The position numbers were made by a program, and so were the translations under genes. Under the pieces are notes generated by a model that searched no databases, was not told where the DNA came from, and saw only the letters and a list, made by a program, of their open reading frames with translations. From Metamycoplasma canadense (GTDB lineage: Bacteria; Bacillota_I; Bacilli_A; Mycoplasmatales; Metamycoplasmataceae), in assembly GCF_000828855.1 (NCBI RefSeq), contig NZ_AP014631.1, positions 248,001 through 312,000 on the forward strand: 64,000 nucleotides of DNA. The letters are read 5' to 3'. This document shows, one piece after another, positions 32,883-45,809 of the stretch. How positions within the stretch are numbered: position 1 is the first letter of the stretch; the number at the start of each line of letters is the position of its first letter.

Positions 32883-32924
32883 AAATTAGACATTCATTTT
32901 TTAAAAATAAGAATGTCTAATTTT
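32883..32924. terminator. Bidirectional terminator between convergent genes
   Basis: Arms AAATTAGACATTC and GAATGTCTAATTT with T-rich flanks on both strands, serving the permease operon (plus) and the transglutaminase lipoprotein (minus). Confidence 0.85.
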
Positions 32925-32937
32925 ATTTTATTAAATA

Positions 32938-35352
32938 TTAAATATTAATTTCTATACTATCTGAAGCAAGAGAATTTTTACCAGGTTTAACTCTTATTTC
33001 ATAAGTACCACTTTTTAAATTAGATAAACGGTATGTATTAATATTTATTCAATTTTCTGTATCTTTTAAGCGGTATTGCATTTCCTGATTTACTCCAATA
33101 ATTTCATGGTTATAAACCTTTATTTCTTTTTCAATAAGATTATTTTTAACTAAATTTATTACTTGAATTTCAGAATCAATATGAGTAATATTAGATTTTT
33201 TTCTTATTTGAATATTTGTAACATCAATATTATTAATTTTTACTTCACTAGAATCTATATCTTTTCAAGAAGAGATTATGTCATTTTTTCAAGTTCGATA
33301 TTGCATTGTATTATCAACATTTTTTAAAATTCCTGAATTTTTAGATGTGCCAATAAAAAACGCATTTGGTTTTTGTTGCTGTTTAATTTCGAATTCAAAT
33401 GATTTTTTATTTAAGTTAAATTTATGTGCAATTTTAAAAATTTCAATATGTATTAAATTTTTACCAATTTTATCAAAATTAGTTAAATAAACTAAGTATC
33501 CATCATCGGTTTTTTCAATACGGTCAATAAATGCATTTTGTATCCAAATATTTTCGAAACCTAATTCAAGATCGCTAGGTGTTTTAATTTTTAAAATATT
33601 TAAACTTTTATTATTTTGAAATTTTTCTACTGTTAAATTCAAATGATTTTTAATTTTTGTTTTAGTTGGAATATTTTCTAATATATAAGAATATATTTTT
33701 ACATTTTCATTTATTCAAACAGGAGAGCTATTACCATATGCAGAATCATAATGATTTTTATGTCTAACTCCGAGTTTTTTAAAAATAGCATTTTCAAATT
33801 CATAATCTTTATTAAATTTATGATATGTTCTGAAATTAATTCAAGGATGTTCAGGTTGTTGAGAATATCATTTCTCAATATGTCTTTCAATATCTTTATT
33901 TGTTGCAACAAATCTATCTATTTTTGAGAATCGATATTTATCACCGATTAAACTTAGATCTAAAGGGTTATTAATAGTTCTTCCTTTAGCAAAATCCTCG
34001 TCTTTAATTAAGAAATACTCATAGATTGTTGTTTGGGAACCGTCTTCAAATTTTTTTGCCCCTCAAGTACAATCAACATGGTATCATTTTCCTTCTATTT
34101 CAACTAAATTTCAAACGTGACTAATTGTTTTTCCATTAGAATATGGGATTCTACCATAAATAAGAAATGACGTAATACCTAATTCATCAAGCAACATTTT
34201 ATAACCTTTTGAATAAGCAGTACATACACCTTCAAACTTAACTAAAGCTGAGTAAGCAGTATAATCATCAATTCTGTCATCATCGCGATATCTTACATTA
34301 CTTGTCATTCATTCATAAGCTTTTAAAGCTTTTTGGTAGTGTGATAAATGTTTCCATTCTGCGGCAATCTCTTTTGCTTTTTTAAAAGCTTCAACTGTTT
34401 CGTATTCATTAATAATTTCAGTTTTTGATAAAACTCTTACAAGAGCTTTGAATAAATAACCTTTGTATTCAGCTCAAATTTCAAAGGTTTTATCATTTCC
34501 ATCATATTCTTTACCAATTACTTTACCATCATTCGAAATTTCTATTTTAACTTCCTCAGGTGTTGAATCTCCCGGTTTATAAACTTCGTCAGTAGGATAA
34601 CTAGTTCTAATGTATCATTTAACGTCTTTTATTTTTTCATTATTTATTGAAGAAACTAATTCAAGTTGTTTACTATCTTTATTATCACCTTTTAAAGTAA
34701 CAAAATTTTCTTTAAGTCTAAAATTTGGATGTGAATAATAATTTGAAGAAAGTTCTTTAGCAGATAAAATACGTTTCTTAATTTCATCATAAGAAAAATT
34801 TTGTTCTTTAAATTCATCATTTCGTTGTGTAGGATAAAACGAAGGGTTTACAGTTACTTTAGGAATTTCTTTAGGAATTTCAACTTGATTACTTATTTTG
34901 TTATCAGGATTATTTTCACTGTTTTTTTGATTATCTAATTTTATTGGATTTGTATCAGTTGTTTCTGTTGAAGAATCTTTAAGTTTTTTTGAATCTTCGA
35001 TTTCAGTTTTTAATGAGTGATCTTTTTTTAATTTTTCTAAGGATATATTTTGATTTTTTTCTGGTGTTATTTTTTGAGAAGATAACTCTGAATCAACCAA
35101 TGGTTTTTTTTCTTCTGGTTTACTTTCTGGTAATTTATTTTTTTGATCTATAACATCAGAGAAATTATTTTGAGTTTGATTATTATTTTTAGTTTCTTGC
35201 GAAGAAGATTGAATTTTACTATCTAATGTTTTTTTAGAAATATTATCTTTTTTATTATTTTCATAATTACAGCTGATTGTAAATAATGAAATTCCAAGCA
35301 AACTAATACTTGGTAATAAGCAAATTTTAAAAATTTTATTTTTCTTTCGCAT
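32938..35352 (-). CDS. Transglutaminase-like cysteine-protease-fold lipoprotein
   Basis: An 804-residue surface lipoprotein: signal peptide with lipobox FTISC (Cys28), a low-complexity charged linker (about 30-185) rich in Lys, Glu, Asn and Ser, then after about residue 200 a transglutaminase-core domain. The catalytic triad is visible: Cys in GVCTAYSKGYKMLLDELG, His in SHVWNLVEIEG and Asp in WYHVDCTWG. A beta-rich C-terminal part (about 560-804) follows. Bacterial members may be cross-linking enzymes or proteases; this would act outside the cell. The frame is whole with several TGA codons. A decayed paralogue lies at 1063-2289. It diverges from the lipoprotein gene at 35614. Confidence 0.85.
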
Positions 35353-35613
35353 ACTTTATTCCTCTGTCTTCATAATTATAAATAGATATGTATATTGCTA
35401 TAAATTATATTAACTTTATTGTTAAATTATTATATTATACAAAGTTAAATTTATTATTTAATTTTTAATTTAAATATTGTTGAATTTTTTTCAATATTAG
35501 TTTATCATTGTATAGTGTTAATATTTATTAATTAATTTTTTTAAAAATTTAAAGCAAATATTAACATGTAATTAGTAAATTCTTAATCTATTAAAATAAG
35601 GAGTAAAAGATAC
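35353..35613. other. Divergent intergenic region between two lipoprotein genes
   Basis: A 261-base AT-rich spacer presumably holding both promoters. A hairpin with arms AATATTG and CAATATT (about 35475-35500) lies in the middle. The plus-strand RBS is AAGGAG. No conserved operator or RNA was recognised. Confidence 0.4.
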
Positions 35614-36510
35614 ATGAAAAAATTAAAAAATATTTTCTTTTTTAGCTCTTTAAATTTAATTTCTTCAATACCACTTATTGCTATTTCGTGTTCGAAAAAT
35701 AACAATAATGTTGAGAATTTAAATACTAATAATGAAGAACAAAATTTTAATGAGGAATTTAGTAAAGAAAATTTAGGATTTGAATGAACAAAAGAACAAG
35801 AAGAAAATTTACAATATATTCTTAAGAAATACGAAAATCAAGATGATAATACTCCAATTGATGAAGCTAAACTTTATGAAGAGCTTTCGAAAATTCATAA
35901 AGAAGAAAGTAAAAATCAAAACAATTCTCAAATTAGTGAAGATTGAGAAGATGATAATAAAAGTGAAATTTTAGATAAAAAAACATTAGAACCATTACCT
36001 CCTTTGCTTGCTCCTGAACCAAAAGAGAGAAAAAAAGATATTTCAGTTGATCATAAAGAAATTAAAGAAAAAACTAATCAAAATCACGAAAGTGGATTTG
36101 GAAATTTTAAGGTTACTGATATTAAAATAGAAAAATATAATTATAAAGAAAATAAGAAGTCACGCGAAATGAGATCATGAGCAATTTCGATCCAAGGTTC
36201 TACTGAGATTTTAAATTCACTAAAGGGTAAATATTTAGTATTTGAATATGAATTTCCAGAAGGATCAGAAGAAAAAAAAGCAAACAAAAAAGGAAAAAAT
36301 ACCGTTCATTTACCTTGAATTAAATTTAGAAATGAAAACGCTATTAATAAAGAAATAACAATTCGTGGCACTGAGGATTTAAAATATAACAATAAATATA
36401 TTTTAAAAGCATTTTACTTTTTAGACGCTTCGGAACGTAATAAGAGCGCTTCTGAAATTGAAAAATTAAAAAATGAACGTAATTTTTTATCAAAAGAAAT
36501 AGAAGTTTAA
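35614..36510 (+). CDS. Lipoprotein of unknown function
   Basis: A 298-residue protein with a lipoprotein signal peptide (lipobox LIAISC, Cys26), a highly charged low-complexity part up to about residue 165 with a proline cluster (EPLPPLLAPEPKE), and a folded-looking C-terminal half of about 130 residues that starts at GFGNFKVTDIKIEKY and alternates beta-like segments (YLVFEYEFPE, LPWIKFRNE, YILKAFYFLD). I do not recognise the family. The C-terminal half could be an immunoglobulin-like adhesion or binding module, but that is only from its beta pattern. RBS AAGGAG. TGA Trp codons occur at several sites. Confidence 0.8.
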
Positions 36511-36512
36511 AC

Positions 36513-36549
36513 AAAAAACTAGATTTTAAGTTAATAAGATCTAGTTTTT
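36513..36549. terminator. Terminator between convergent genes at 36.5 kb
   Basis: Imperfect hairpin, outer arms AAAAACTAGAT and ATCTAGTTTTT, with T-runs on both strands; it ends the lipoprotein (plus) and probably the minus-strand gene too. Confidence 0.8.
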
Positions 36550-36569
36550 ATTTTTATTATAAAACATAA

Positions 36570-37328
36570 TTAGCTTAAAGAAAAATTTTCTTTTTTAATA
36601 ATATTTATCGGTGTTAAATGCTGAAAATCAATTTCAATTTTATCTATTTGTTTTCAATTTATTCCATAAATATTTTTTAAGTAATTTTGATATTCTGCAA
36701 TAACATTTATTTTCAGTCCATCTTTTTCAAAAATTCTTAAATTATAATTTGTATTTACTAACCATTTTTTTAAAAAATTATTATTAATAATAGGTGATGT
36801 TACTAAAAATCCTTCATAATTATAGTCTTCTAAAATTTCATTTATATCTTTATAATTAATTAATTTAAAAAAATTTTTTAAGATATTAGAACATTTAATT
36901 TTGTTTTTAATTTTAGGTATATTTGTAAAACTTATTGACGAAAAAAATAATACCGAAGACTTAATTTTATTTTTAAATTTAAATATTTTTTTAACTTTTT
37001 TAATAGATGTTGGAATAATAATATTTATATCAATAAACGGACAATCTTTATTTATTTCTTCAATATTGCTAACAAATTTATTTTGTAGTGAAAAATAATC
37101 GGAATGATTTACAGAATCAAGAATTTTATTCGGATATATTTCTTTTAATTTTTCATATGATTCAAAGGTCATAAATACTTGATAATAGTCTGTTTTATAT
37201 CAATAATCTAAATTATTAACTAAAGACAACAATGATTTTGAATCAAGACTATATCAAAGTGAATTTTCATTGCAAATTTCTATAAATTCTTTTAAAATAT
37301 TTAATTTGTTATTAAAAATTTTATTCAT
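36570..37328 (-). CDS. Possible LicD-like nucleotidyltransferase-fold protein
   Basis: A 252-residue soluble-looking protein without signal peptide. The beginning (residues 10-70) resembles LicD-family proteins: a helix with KEFIEICNENSLWYSLDSKS, then NNLDYWYKTDYYQVFMTFES and a segment ending YEKLKEIYP, comparable with the LicD pattern of a helix, a short glycine-poor loop, D-x-D metal site and the M-x-x-x-x-Y-E-x-L stretch. The rest is Lys/Asn/Ile-rich and gives little. LicD proteins attach phosphocholine or similar groups to glycans or lipids, which mycoplasmas use in surface glycolipids. The match is weak, and an unrelated function is possible. Confidence 0.45.
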
Positions 37329-37559
37329 AATATAAAATTATAAATAAATATAAAATACATGATAAAAAATAATTTTTTATTGTGTTTATTTAACTAAAAA
37401 ATAATTTTTTTCAACTTAATTTTAGTAAATTTTTAATATATTCAATTTGTTAAATTAACATATATTAAAAAAATGGTAAAATTTATAATATTCTTATTTA
37501 AAGAATTTAAATATGAATAAATTTAAAATGTTATAAAAAAATATTTGTGAAAGGTTAGT

Positions 37560-39752
37560 ATGTCAGATAAAATCAAAAAAACAAAGACAACTGAACAAAA
37601 AGCTAAAAGAAAAAAAGTTCTTTGAGGTACATTTTGAGGTACAGCAATTTCTGCAGTCTTAGCAGCAGGTATTTCAATTCCATTAGTTCAAGCTTCAAAA
37701 GCATTGCCAGCCCCTACACCTACATTAAAAGAAAATAGTTCTATTATTAATATTGAGTTACCAAACGGACAAAATAAAAATATTCAATATGGTGAAATCG
37801 ATAAAACTCCAGTTTTAACAAACAAAAATAAACACATTTTTGAGTCCATTGAAAAAAATATTGCTAAATATCTTTACGAACAAGAATACGAAGCTTCTTT
37901 ATGATATCAAGCAGTTTATAATGCAAATAAGTCAAAAGCAGATGAAAAAACTTTTGCTTTAGATTCGATTGAACAAATTAAACAAAAAACTCAAAAAGAA
38001 TTAGATGATTTAAAGAAACAATATCAAAAGCAGTATGGACTAGAAAAAAAATGAGAAGAAAAATTTTTAGAAGCTCTTTCAAAACCTCAATGAGGATCTT
38101 CAAAAAAAGAAGAACAAGCATTAGAATATAAGGTAAATATTGCAATAAATAAAGATGCTTATCGCAGATATAGAACAGAAGTTAATACCGATTGAACATA
38201 TGACGAACTTAAAAATGGTATTGTGGCTAATAAAGATGTTTATTATGAATACAATGGAAAAAAAGTTGAAATTGCTAAAAAAGGGCAAAAAATTATTCTT
38301 GATTTTGCTAAAGAAAATAAAAATTTCGTTTTACCTTCAGATGATTCGATTGAGGCAAAAACTAATTCAAAATCTTCAATTAAAATTCCTATTTTTGTAA
38401 CAAAATCATTTGTTAAAGAATTTAAAAACCCTGAAAGATTTATTAAGCCTTGGATTGATAGAAAACAAGCGATTTTATCAGAATTTTCATTATCAGCTCA
38501 TCAAGATTCAACGGGTGCTGAAAAACCTTGAGTAGTAACTAAGAAAGAAATAATAGATTTATTAAAATTTTCTTCATATGATGAATCGAAAGAAAAAGTA
38601 AAAATCAAATTAGCAATAGATGGATTAAGCGAATTTAAAGGTTTTAGCAGTTTGATTAAAGATCAAATTCAACCAGAAGACGAAAAACATGCTAAAAACG
38701 ATCAAAGATTAATTGAATATTTATCTTCTGATAAAACAAATGCATCAAAATTTGGATCAAAAGGTTTTGTTAATTCAAGACAAGTTATTTCTTCAAATAA
38801 TCCTTCATCATATTTAACTTTATTATCAATTTTACTAGGAGATGCTAGTGAAGACAAAGGTATTTATAAATATGCTCAAAAAGATGATTTATTTAAAAAC
38901 CTAAAAACAAAATTAATTGAATCGTTGAAAAAAATTCCTGCATTTCAAAAGTTAGAAAAATCTTTTAGTGATAAATTAATTAAAGCATTAAGTGAAGAAC
39001 CAACTGACAAAAATAAGACTGATAAATATGTTGAAGAATATGCAAAATATAATGACGAAGTTACAAAATTAATTAACGAATTTGAAGAAAAAGAATTTGC
39101 AAAGCTATTTGGCGAAGCTTTCAGAGATACTTTTTCAGTTAACTTAAACAATGGTTCTACAAATTATAAAATTAATGCACTTTATAAAGTAAAAGAAAAT
39201 TTTGTTTCAGTTAATTCAAAAGGAATTTTAATTCAAAATTTACATAAATTTGAAACAGTTGAAGCTGTACAAAAATTAATTGTTAAAGATTTAGCAATTA
39301 AATCTAAAGCAAATTATAAAAATACATTTACCAATGAATTATTTGATTTAAACAATATTTTTTCAGATATTTTAAATACTTCATATCAAATTTCTGATTT
39401 ATTAGTTCAAGATAATTTTAAAAACTATATTAAAAACCAAAACTTTATTCCAATAGATTCTGACAAAGAGAAAAAATTTGATGATAATGATATAAGTGGA
39501 GCTTTAAATTATATTAAAACATTAGAACAAACAAATAAAACATCTATTGTTAACAATAAATATCAACAGTTAAACGAATTTATTAAAAAACAAGTAAATG
39601 AAAATCTTGTTGATGATTTTGAATATGATCAAGCAAGCAATAAATTTACTATTAAACCTCACAACAAAAATAAAGAAATTATTCCTTATTTATTTGACAT
39701 TATTGTTAAATATGTGTTATTAGAAGAAAAAGCTGAAGGAGCTGTTAAATAA
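37560..39752 (+). CDS. p80: P80-type membrane protein of the HinT cluster
   Basis: A 730-residue protein with a Lys-rich cytosolic start, one membrane segment (residues 20-43, GTFWGTAISAVLAAGISIP) lacking a lipobox, and a long hydrophilic helix-rich remainder facing outside. It is followed directly by a lipoprotein of about 570 residues and a HIT protein, the same order as P80-P60-HinT of M. hominis, where P80 and P60 form a surface complex that interacts with HinT. Family assignment therefore rests on position, length and overall layout. RBS GAAAGG. TGA Trp codons occur throughout. The next start lies 1 base after the stop. Confidence 0.75.
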
Positions 39753-39753
39753 T

Positions 39754-41478
39754 ATGAAAAAAATAACAAAAATATCAATTGCTTTATTCACAACACTAGC
39801 TCCAATTTCTACAGTTTTAGTAGCTTGCAAAAATACAACTGATGAAAAAAAGAAAGAAACACCAGGATATCAAGCGGGCTTTTTAAAACAAGAAAGTTCA
39901 AAAAATCAAATGATTTTATCTGTTTTAAATACATATTTAGAAACTTTTTATGCTAATGATTTAAAAAATACAACTATTGACACTGCTATTGAAAATAAAG
40001 ATAATAAATTATATAAAGATTTATATGACATTTTTAAATATTATGCAACTACAAAATTAAATTTAGATGCACAAATTTTTTGAAACTTAAAATATGAATT
40101 AATAAAAATAGGTATTGATACAAAAAATTACAATCCAGCTCCAAGTAAACTTCCTACTGAAGAAGAATTTATCTTTTTAATGAAGAATTCAAAATTCTTA
40201 TCTTTAAATTTAAGACTTGAATTACAAAAATTATTGATTTCAAAATTATATTTATTAAAATCAAGAGATGAATTTAAAAAACTTTCAAATAATGAACACG
40301 GAATTGATAAATATCAATTAAGCTTAGAAGAAGAAATGAAAAAAGAATCAACATCTCAACTAAAAAAAGATATTTATAACTCATTAGATTTAACAAGTGA
40401 TAATCTATATTTAATGAAATATTTAATTGAAAATCCACTAGTTCAAAAATGATCTTTTATTGATGATAGAGATATGAATTTAAGAATTGGACAAGCTAAC
40501 GTTTCAACATTTGAAGATTTTAATAATTTAGCTTCATATAATCCAAGCAAGAAAGTACAATACGATTATAACCCAGTTGCTAAAAACCCTGAATTTTTAT
40601 TAAACACAGGATCGTCAGAGGCAGTTGATCTTAAAACATTAAGAGCTTATAGTGGTTTACTATCAAATACAGAAAATTCAGGTGATTTAGATAACTCTTT
40701 ATATGCAATTAGAAAAGCACAGTCACCAATTTTTGGATTTGTTGATCCAAAAACAAAAAAAGTTTATGATCAAGATTATTTTAAGTTTGCTAAGATTTTA
40801 GCTAAAGAAAAAAATATTCCAAAAATAAAAGCAACGGTCGAATTAAAAACCAAGGAAGGAAAAGAAGAAAATCTAAAAGTATTTTCAGCAAAAGATATTG
40901 AATTTGATGGTTTAAAAAGAGATAATTCAAACGAAAAATTATTTACTAAATCATTAACTCTAGATTCAGATTCAAAAGTATATACATTACAATTCGAAAT
41001 TAATGGTTTACTAACATTTAGTGGTCAATTTTTAAGAGTTCCAATTAAATTAAGTGTTAAGGAACTTGGGAAAAGACACTATTATGAATTTAACTCAGAT
41101 TTAGAATATAAAAACAATAAATTTGAAGATCAAACTAAAGAAAATGCATATAATCTTGATAAGTACCCAACATTTGTTGATATGATTAAAAACAATAAAA
41201 TTGATGCGGCTTATTCAATAAAAATAGCACCTATGTATCTTTCAAAATCAACAAAAAATTCAAAAGGTGAACAAATTGATAAAAAACTTTTAACTTTTGA
41301 ACAAACACCATGATTGGATAAAGAACAACAAAATATATTAACTAATAATATTATCGTTTCAAAAGGAAATTCGCTTTTTAGAGAAGCAAATAAATATATA
41401 TTAGATAATTTAGGATTTAAACTAAAAGATTTAAATCCGATAGTTTTAGAATTATTTAAAGTGGAAGGGCTAATATAA
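39754..41478 (+). CDS. p60: P60-type lipoprotein of the HinT cluster
   Basis: A 574-residue lipoprotein: signal peptide with lipobox VLVAC (Cys25), then a hydrophilic protein with many Lys, Asn, Leu and Glu, probably helical up to about 230 and more beta-like beyond 330. Position and size match P60, the partner of P80 at the surface of M. hominis. The gene begins 1 base after the p80 stop and its own stop overlaps the hinT start (TAATG), so the three genes form one operon. Exact function is unknown. Confidence 0.75.
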
Positions 41479-41801
41479 TGGAAAAGGATACGTTTCAAAG
41501 AATAATTGATAGAGAAATTCCAGCAACTATTATTTATGAAGATTCGAATATTATAGCATTTCTTGATATAGATCCAGTTGAAAAAGGACATTTTTTAGTA
41601 ACACCTAAAGAGTTCTCAAAAAACTTATACGATATTGATGATGAAGATTTAATCAAATTGATTTCAAAAGCTAGAGAGTTAGCTATTGAACAAACCGAAA
41701 AATTAAACGCCTCTGGATTTAAGCTAGTAATTAATAATAATGAATCTGCTGGACAAGCAATTTTTAGAACTCACGTTCACATTATTCCTTATTATGATTA
41801 A
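41478..41801 (+). CDS. hinT: HIT-family nucleotide-binding protein HinT
   Basis: A 107-residue HIT protein with the N-terminal FQRIIDREIPATIIYED, the loop LDIDPVEKGHFLVTPKE and the C-terminal NNESAGQAIFRTHVHIIPYYD. HinT enzymes hydrolyse purine nucleoside phosphoramidates and acyl-adenylates. The usual active-site signature is H-x-H-x-H; here the first His is Arg97, while the nucleophile position (His99) and the third (His101) are kept. The protein ends soon after the motif. In M. hominis HinT sits behind P80-P60 and binds them, matching the gene order here. lysS follows 59 bases downstream; HinT is known to handle lysyl-AMP in other bacteria. Confidence 0.92.
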   Translation: MEKDTFQRIIDREIPATIIYEDSNIIAFLDIDPVEKGHFLVTPKEFSKNLYDIDDEDLIKLISKARELAIEQTEKLNASGFKLVINNNESAGQAIFRTHVHIIPYYD

Positions 41802-41860
41802 AAAATAAAAAAACTATAATATAAAAAATATTAAATATTTAAGAAAAGGAATTTAGAATT

Positions 41861-43327
<1,467 letters not shown>

Positions 43328-43334
43328 TTAATTT

Positions 43335-43368
43335 AAAAATCGCGTTTTAAATAACTGCGATTTTTATT
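43335..43368 (+). terminator. Terminator of lysS
   Basis: Arms AAAAATCGC and GCGATTTTT separated by about 13 bases, followed by T-rich sequence. Confidence 0.85.
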
Positions 43369-43411
43369 TTTAAATATTAAAAAATATGCTAATATAATAA
43401 AACATAGAACT

Positions 43412-44251
43412 ATGGAAAATAAAACATTTACCTCTCAAATTAAAGAAGAATTAATTTCTCGAAATTTTAAAAAGCAAGATAAGCTTAATTTATTAAGCGG
43501 TTTTTTAGCTACCGCTAAATATGAAAACAAATATGCAAAATTAATTTTTAATAATAAACTATTATTGGAGTTTTTAAAAAATATTTTGGTTGAATTTAAC
43601 ATTCAATTTAAACAAGAAAGAAAAAATAATATTTTAATAAATATTGAAAAATTCGAAAATACAAAACTTAAATTTGAACGTGATTATTTCTCTGGAATTT
43701 TTTTATCTTCCGGTTCGATTTCGAATTTTAAAAGTCTATCTAATCATTTAGAGTTGAAATTTTATGATTTTGAAAAAGCAATTGAATGTTTAAATACATT
43801 AAATAAATACAATTTAGAATTTAAACTTTTAAAAAGACAAAATCATTTTTTAATTTATGTAAAAAAAATTGAACATATTTGTGATTTTTTAAAGGCAATT
43901 GAAGCTATAAATTCTTATTATCAATTAGAGGAGTATAAAATTGAACGGGATTATTATAATAATATAAACAGGATTACTAATTTTGATATTTATAATCAAC
44001 AAAGAATCGCAAATGCTAATATTCAATTTTTAGAAAATTACGAATTTATAGTTAAAAATAAATTAAATATTTTTTTTACAAAAGATGAAATGAAGTTTTT
44101 TAAAATTAAAAAAAATAATTTAGATAGTAGTCTAATGGATTTAGTCAAATTAATTGCTAAATTAAATATTAAAAAATCTCGTTCATCTTTAAATCATTCT
44201 TTAATAAAACTAAAAAATATAGTTAATAAGTACAAAATTAAAAAAAATTAA
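43412..44251 (+). CDS. whiA: WhiA-type DNA-binding regulator
   Basis: A 279-residue protein matching WhiA: N-terminal TSQIKEELISR, a LAGLIDADG-like middle with FERDYFSGIFLSSGSIS near residue 90, and a C-terminal helix-turn-helix part with QRIANANIQFLENY and ending ...KSRSSLNHSLIKLKNIVNKY. WhiA regulates cell division and ribosomal-protein gene expression in other Gram-positive bacteria and mycoplasmas. The protein is rather short for the family but complete. It lacks TGA codons. The start codon follows lysS by 84 bases with only a weak RBS. The 5S rRNA gene lies downstream. Confidence 0.88.
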   Translation: MENKTFTSQIKEELISRNFKKQDKLNLLSGFLATAKYENKYAKLIFNNKLLLEFLKNILVEFNIQFKQERKNNILINIEKFENTKLKFERDYFSGIFLSSGSISNFKSLSNHLELKFYDFEKAIECLNTLNKYNLEFKLLKRQNHFLIYVKKIEHICDFLKAIEAINSYYQLEEYKIERDYYNNINRITNFDIYNQQRIANANIQFLENYEFIVKNKLNIFFTKDEMKFFKIKKNNLDSSLMDLVKLIAKLNIKKSRSSLNHSLIKLKNIVNKYKIKKN

Positions 44252-44279
44252 TTTTTTTTAAAATAAATATTTTTTTCTA

Positions 44280-44285
44280 TATAAT
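44280..44285 (+). promoter_or_regulatory. -10 box of the 5S rRNA promoter
   Basis: A perfect TATAAT about 10 bases before the mature 5S sequence, indicating that this 5S gene has its own promoter. Confidence 0.6.
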
Positions 44286-44294
44286 ATTTTACAT

Positions 44295-44391
44295 AGCAAC
44301 CATAACGAAGGGGCACACCTGATTCCATTCCGAACTCAGCAGTTAAGACCTTCTGTGCCGACGATACCAAACGGGAAAATAGGTCGTTGCT
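44295..44391 (+). rRNA. rrf: 5S ribosomal RNA, standalone gene
   Basis: The sequence holds the 5S landmarks: AGCAAC and GTTGCT forming the closing stem, CACACCTGATTCCATTCCGA, CTCAGCAGTTAAGACC and the loop with CCGACGATACC. Length is about 97-105 bases depending on exact ends. No 16S or 23S gene adjoins it; it lies between whiA and a terminator interrupted by the IS. Unlinked 5S genes are common in mycoplasmas. Confidence 0.93.
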
Positions 44392-44423
44392 TTTTTTATT
44401 TATAAAATTTTAAAAAAATATAA

Positions 44424-44460
44424 AAAAGCTATTTTCTTTTTTGTAAAGAAATCAGCTTTT
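44424..44460 (+). terminator. 5S terminator, left copy of the second IS target duplication
   Basis: A 37-base imperfect palindrome: outer arms AAAAGCT/AGCTTTT, two mismatched pairs, then a further 7 pairs. The same 37 bases recur at 45810-45846 beyond the IS. Confidence 0.9.
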
Positions 44461-45809
44461 GCTACATTGTAAGTTCAAGTGCAACACAAATAAAGTAAAA
44501 TTTAGTTGTGTGCAGCTTGAACTTTTTTAATTATTATTTTTTATTTTTAAAAAAGAAAAAAGCTCCATAACGGTCAGGAACTTCATATGAATTATACTAA
44601 AAAATATACGCACATAACAAAAAGTGATAGAGAAGCAATTTCAAATTATTTAGAGATAAATTTGTCTTTAAGAAAGATTGCAGAAATATTACAAAAGAGC
44701 CCTTCAACAATAAGTAGAGAAATTAAACGAAATTTAGATAAATATGGTAATTATTCGCCATATTATGCAAATATTAAAGCTCAACGGCGTCATTATCATA
44801 AATACTATTTTAAATTTTTGAATAGTAAATACAGTAAATTTTGTGAAATATTTCAAAAAAAATTTGATAAAAAATTTTATGGAGTAAAACTAACTCATAA
44901 ATATATAAAAGATAATTTTAAAATTAAAATTCCTTGTTTAAAAACTATATTCAATTGAATAAAAAGCAATAAATGAAATATTAAAAGATCTAATTTATTA
45001 CGTTCATACTATAAAAAAGGTGGTAAAAGAACAGGAAATGTTATAAAAAGACTTGTTAAATCAGCAGATTTTATTTTCCCTATTTGAACAAGACCCAAGT
45101 CAATTGACCGCCGTGAAGAATTCGGACATTGAGAAGCTGATCTAATTATTGGTAAAAGAGCTACGGGTTATAACAATATTTTAACTTTTACTGAAAGAAA
45201 AACAAGAGTTGGTTTTGCTATTTTAATACAAAGCAAAAATTCAATGAAAGTAAATGCTACAATAAAAAAACTTATTGAAGATAATGAATTGATTGTAAAA
45301 TCAATAACTGTTGATAATGGTATTGAGTTTGAAAAAATAGGAATATTGGGAAAATGACTTAATACAAAAATATATAAAGCCGAGCCATATGCATCATTTC
45401 AACGAGGGTCTAATGAGCATTGAAATGGTCTTATTAGAAGAGAATATAAAAAAGGATTTGATTTTAATCAAATAACACAAGAAATGTTAGATGAAATTAC
45501 TAAAAAAATAAATAATATGCCTCGTGAAATTTTAAATTGAAAATCAGCAAACGAATTATTTATAAATGCTAACTATTATGGTATTGTTTGATAATTAAAG
45601 TGAACAAAATTCTAACCTCTTTTGCAAAGAGGTATTTTAGTTTTGTTATATGTTAAATTTCTACTCCCGAACCCTCTTATCAAGAGGGCTTCTAACCCCA
45701 AACCCCTTTCAAAAGGGGCTTTCAAAATAAAATATAAATAATTTTAGAAAAAAATAATAAAATAAAAAAAGCCAAGCAACTAGTGTTGCGCTTGGATTTA
45801 CTTTTTAGG
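44461..45809 (+). mobile_element. IS30-family insertion sequence (IS1630-like), copy 2, 1349 bp
   Basis: Ends were set by 37-base direct repeats (44424-44460 and 45810-45846) and by identity with copy 1. The terminal inverted repeats share CAAGTGCAACAC. It carries an intact transposase gene, a hairpin terminator inside the left end (44473-44529) and hairpins after the transposase (CCTCTTTTGCAAAGAGG near 45616). It lies in the same orientation as copy 1, 24.8 kb away. Confidence 0.95.
44587..45594 (+). CDS. IS30-family transposase, intact
   Basis: A 335-residue transposase: N-terminal helix-turn-helix (SDREAISNYLEINLSLRKIA, SPSTISREIKRN) that binds the element ends, then a DDE integrase-type catalytic core with the first Asp in GHWEADLIIGK, the second in TVDNGIEFE and the Glu in SNEHWNGLIRREY, the typical IS30 C-terminal motif. 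Several TGA Trp codons are needed for full length. The start ATG lies 126 bases inside the element after an internal terminator. The intact frame and near identity with copy 1 suggest recent activity. The enzyme targets inverted repeats. Confidence 0.95.

Noticed and set aside
33278-33490. Plus-strand reading frame within the transglutaminase lipoprotein gene
   Set aside because: It is antisense to a well-supported gene, has no RBS and its composition mirrors the sense strand. Similar antisense frames at 17511, 22184, 24553, 36901, 41211, 48060 and 63468 were dismissed for the same reason.
32938-35352. Broken gene, because only three separate frames appear under the standard code
   Set aside because: The pieces are in one frame when TGA is read as Trp, giving an intact 804-residue protein; the same explanation applies to most apparently split genes here.
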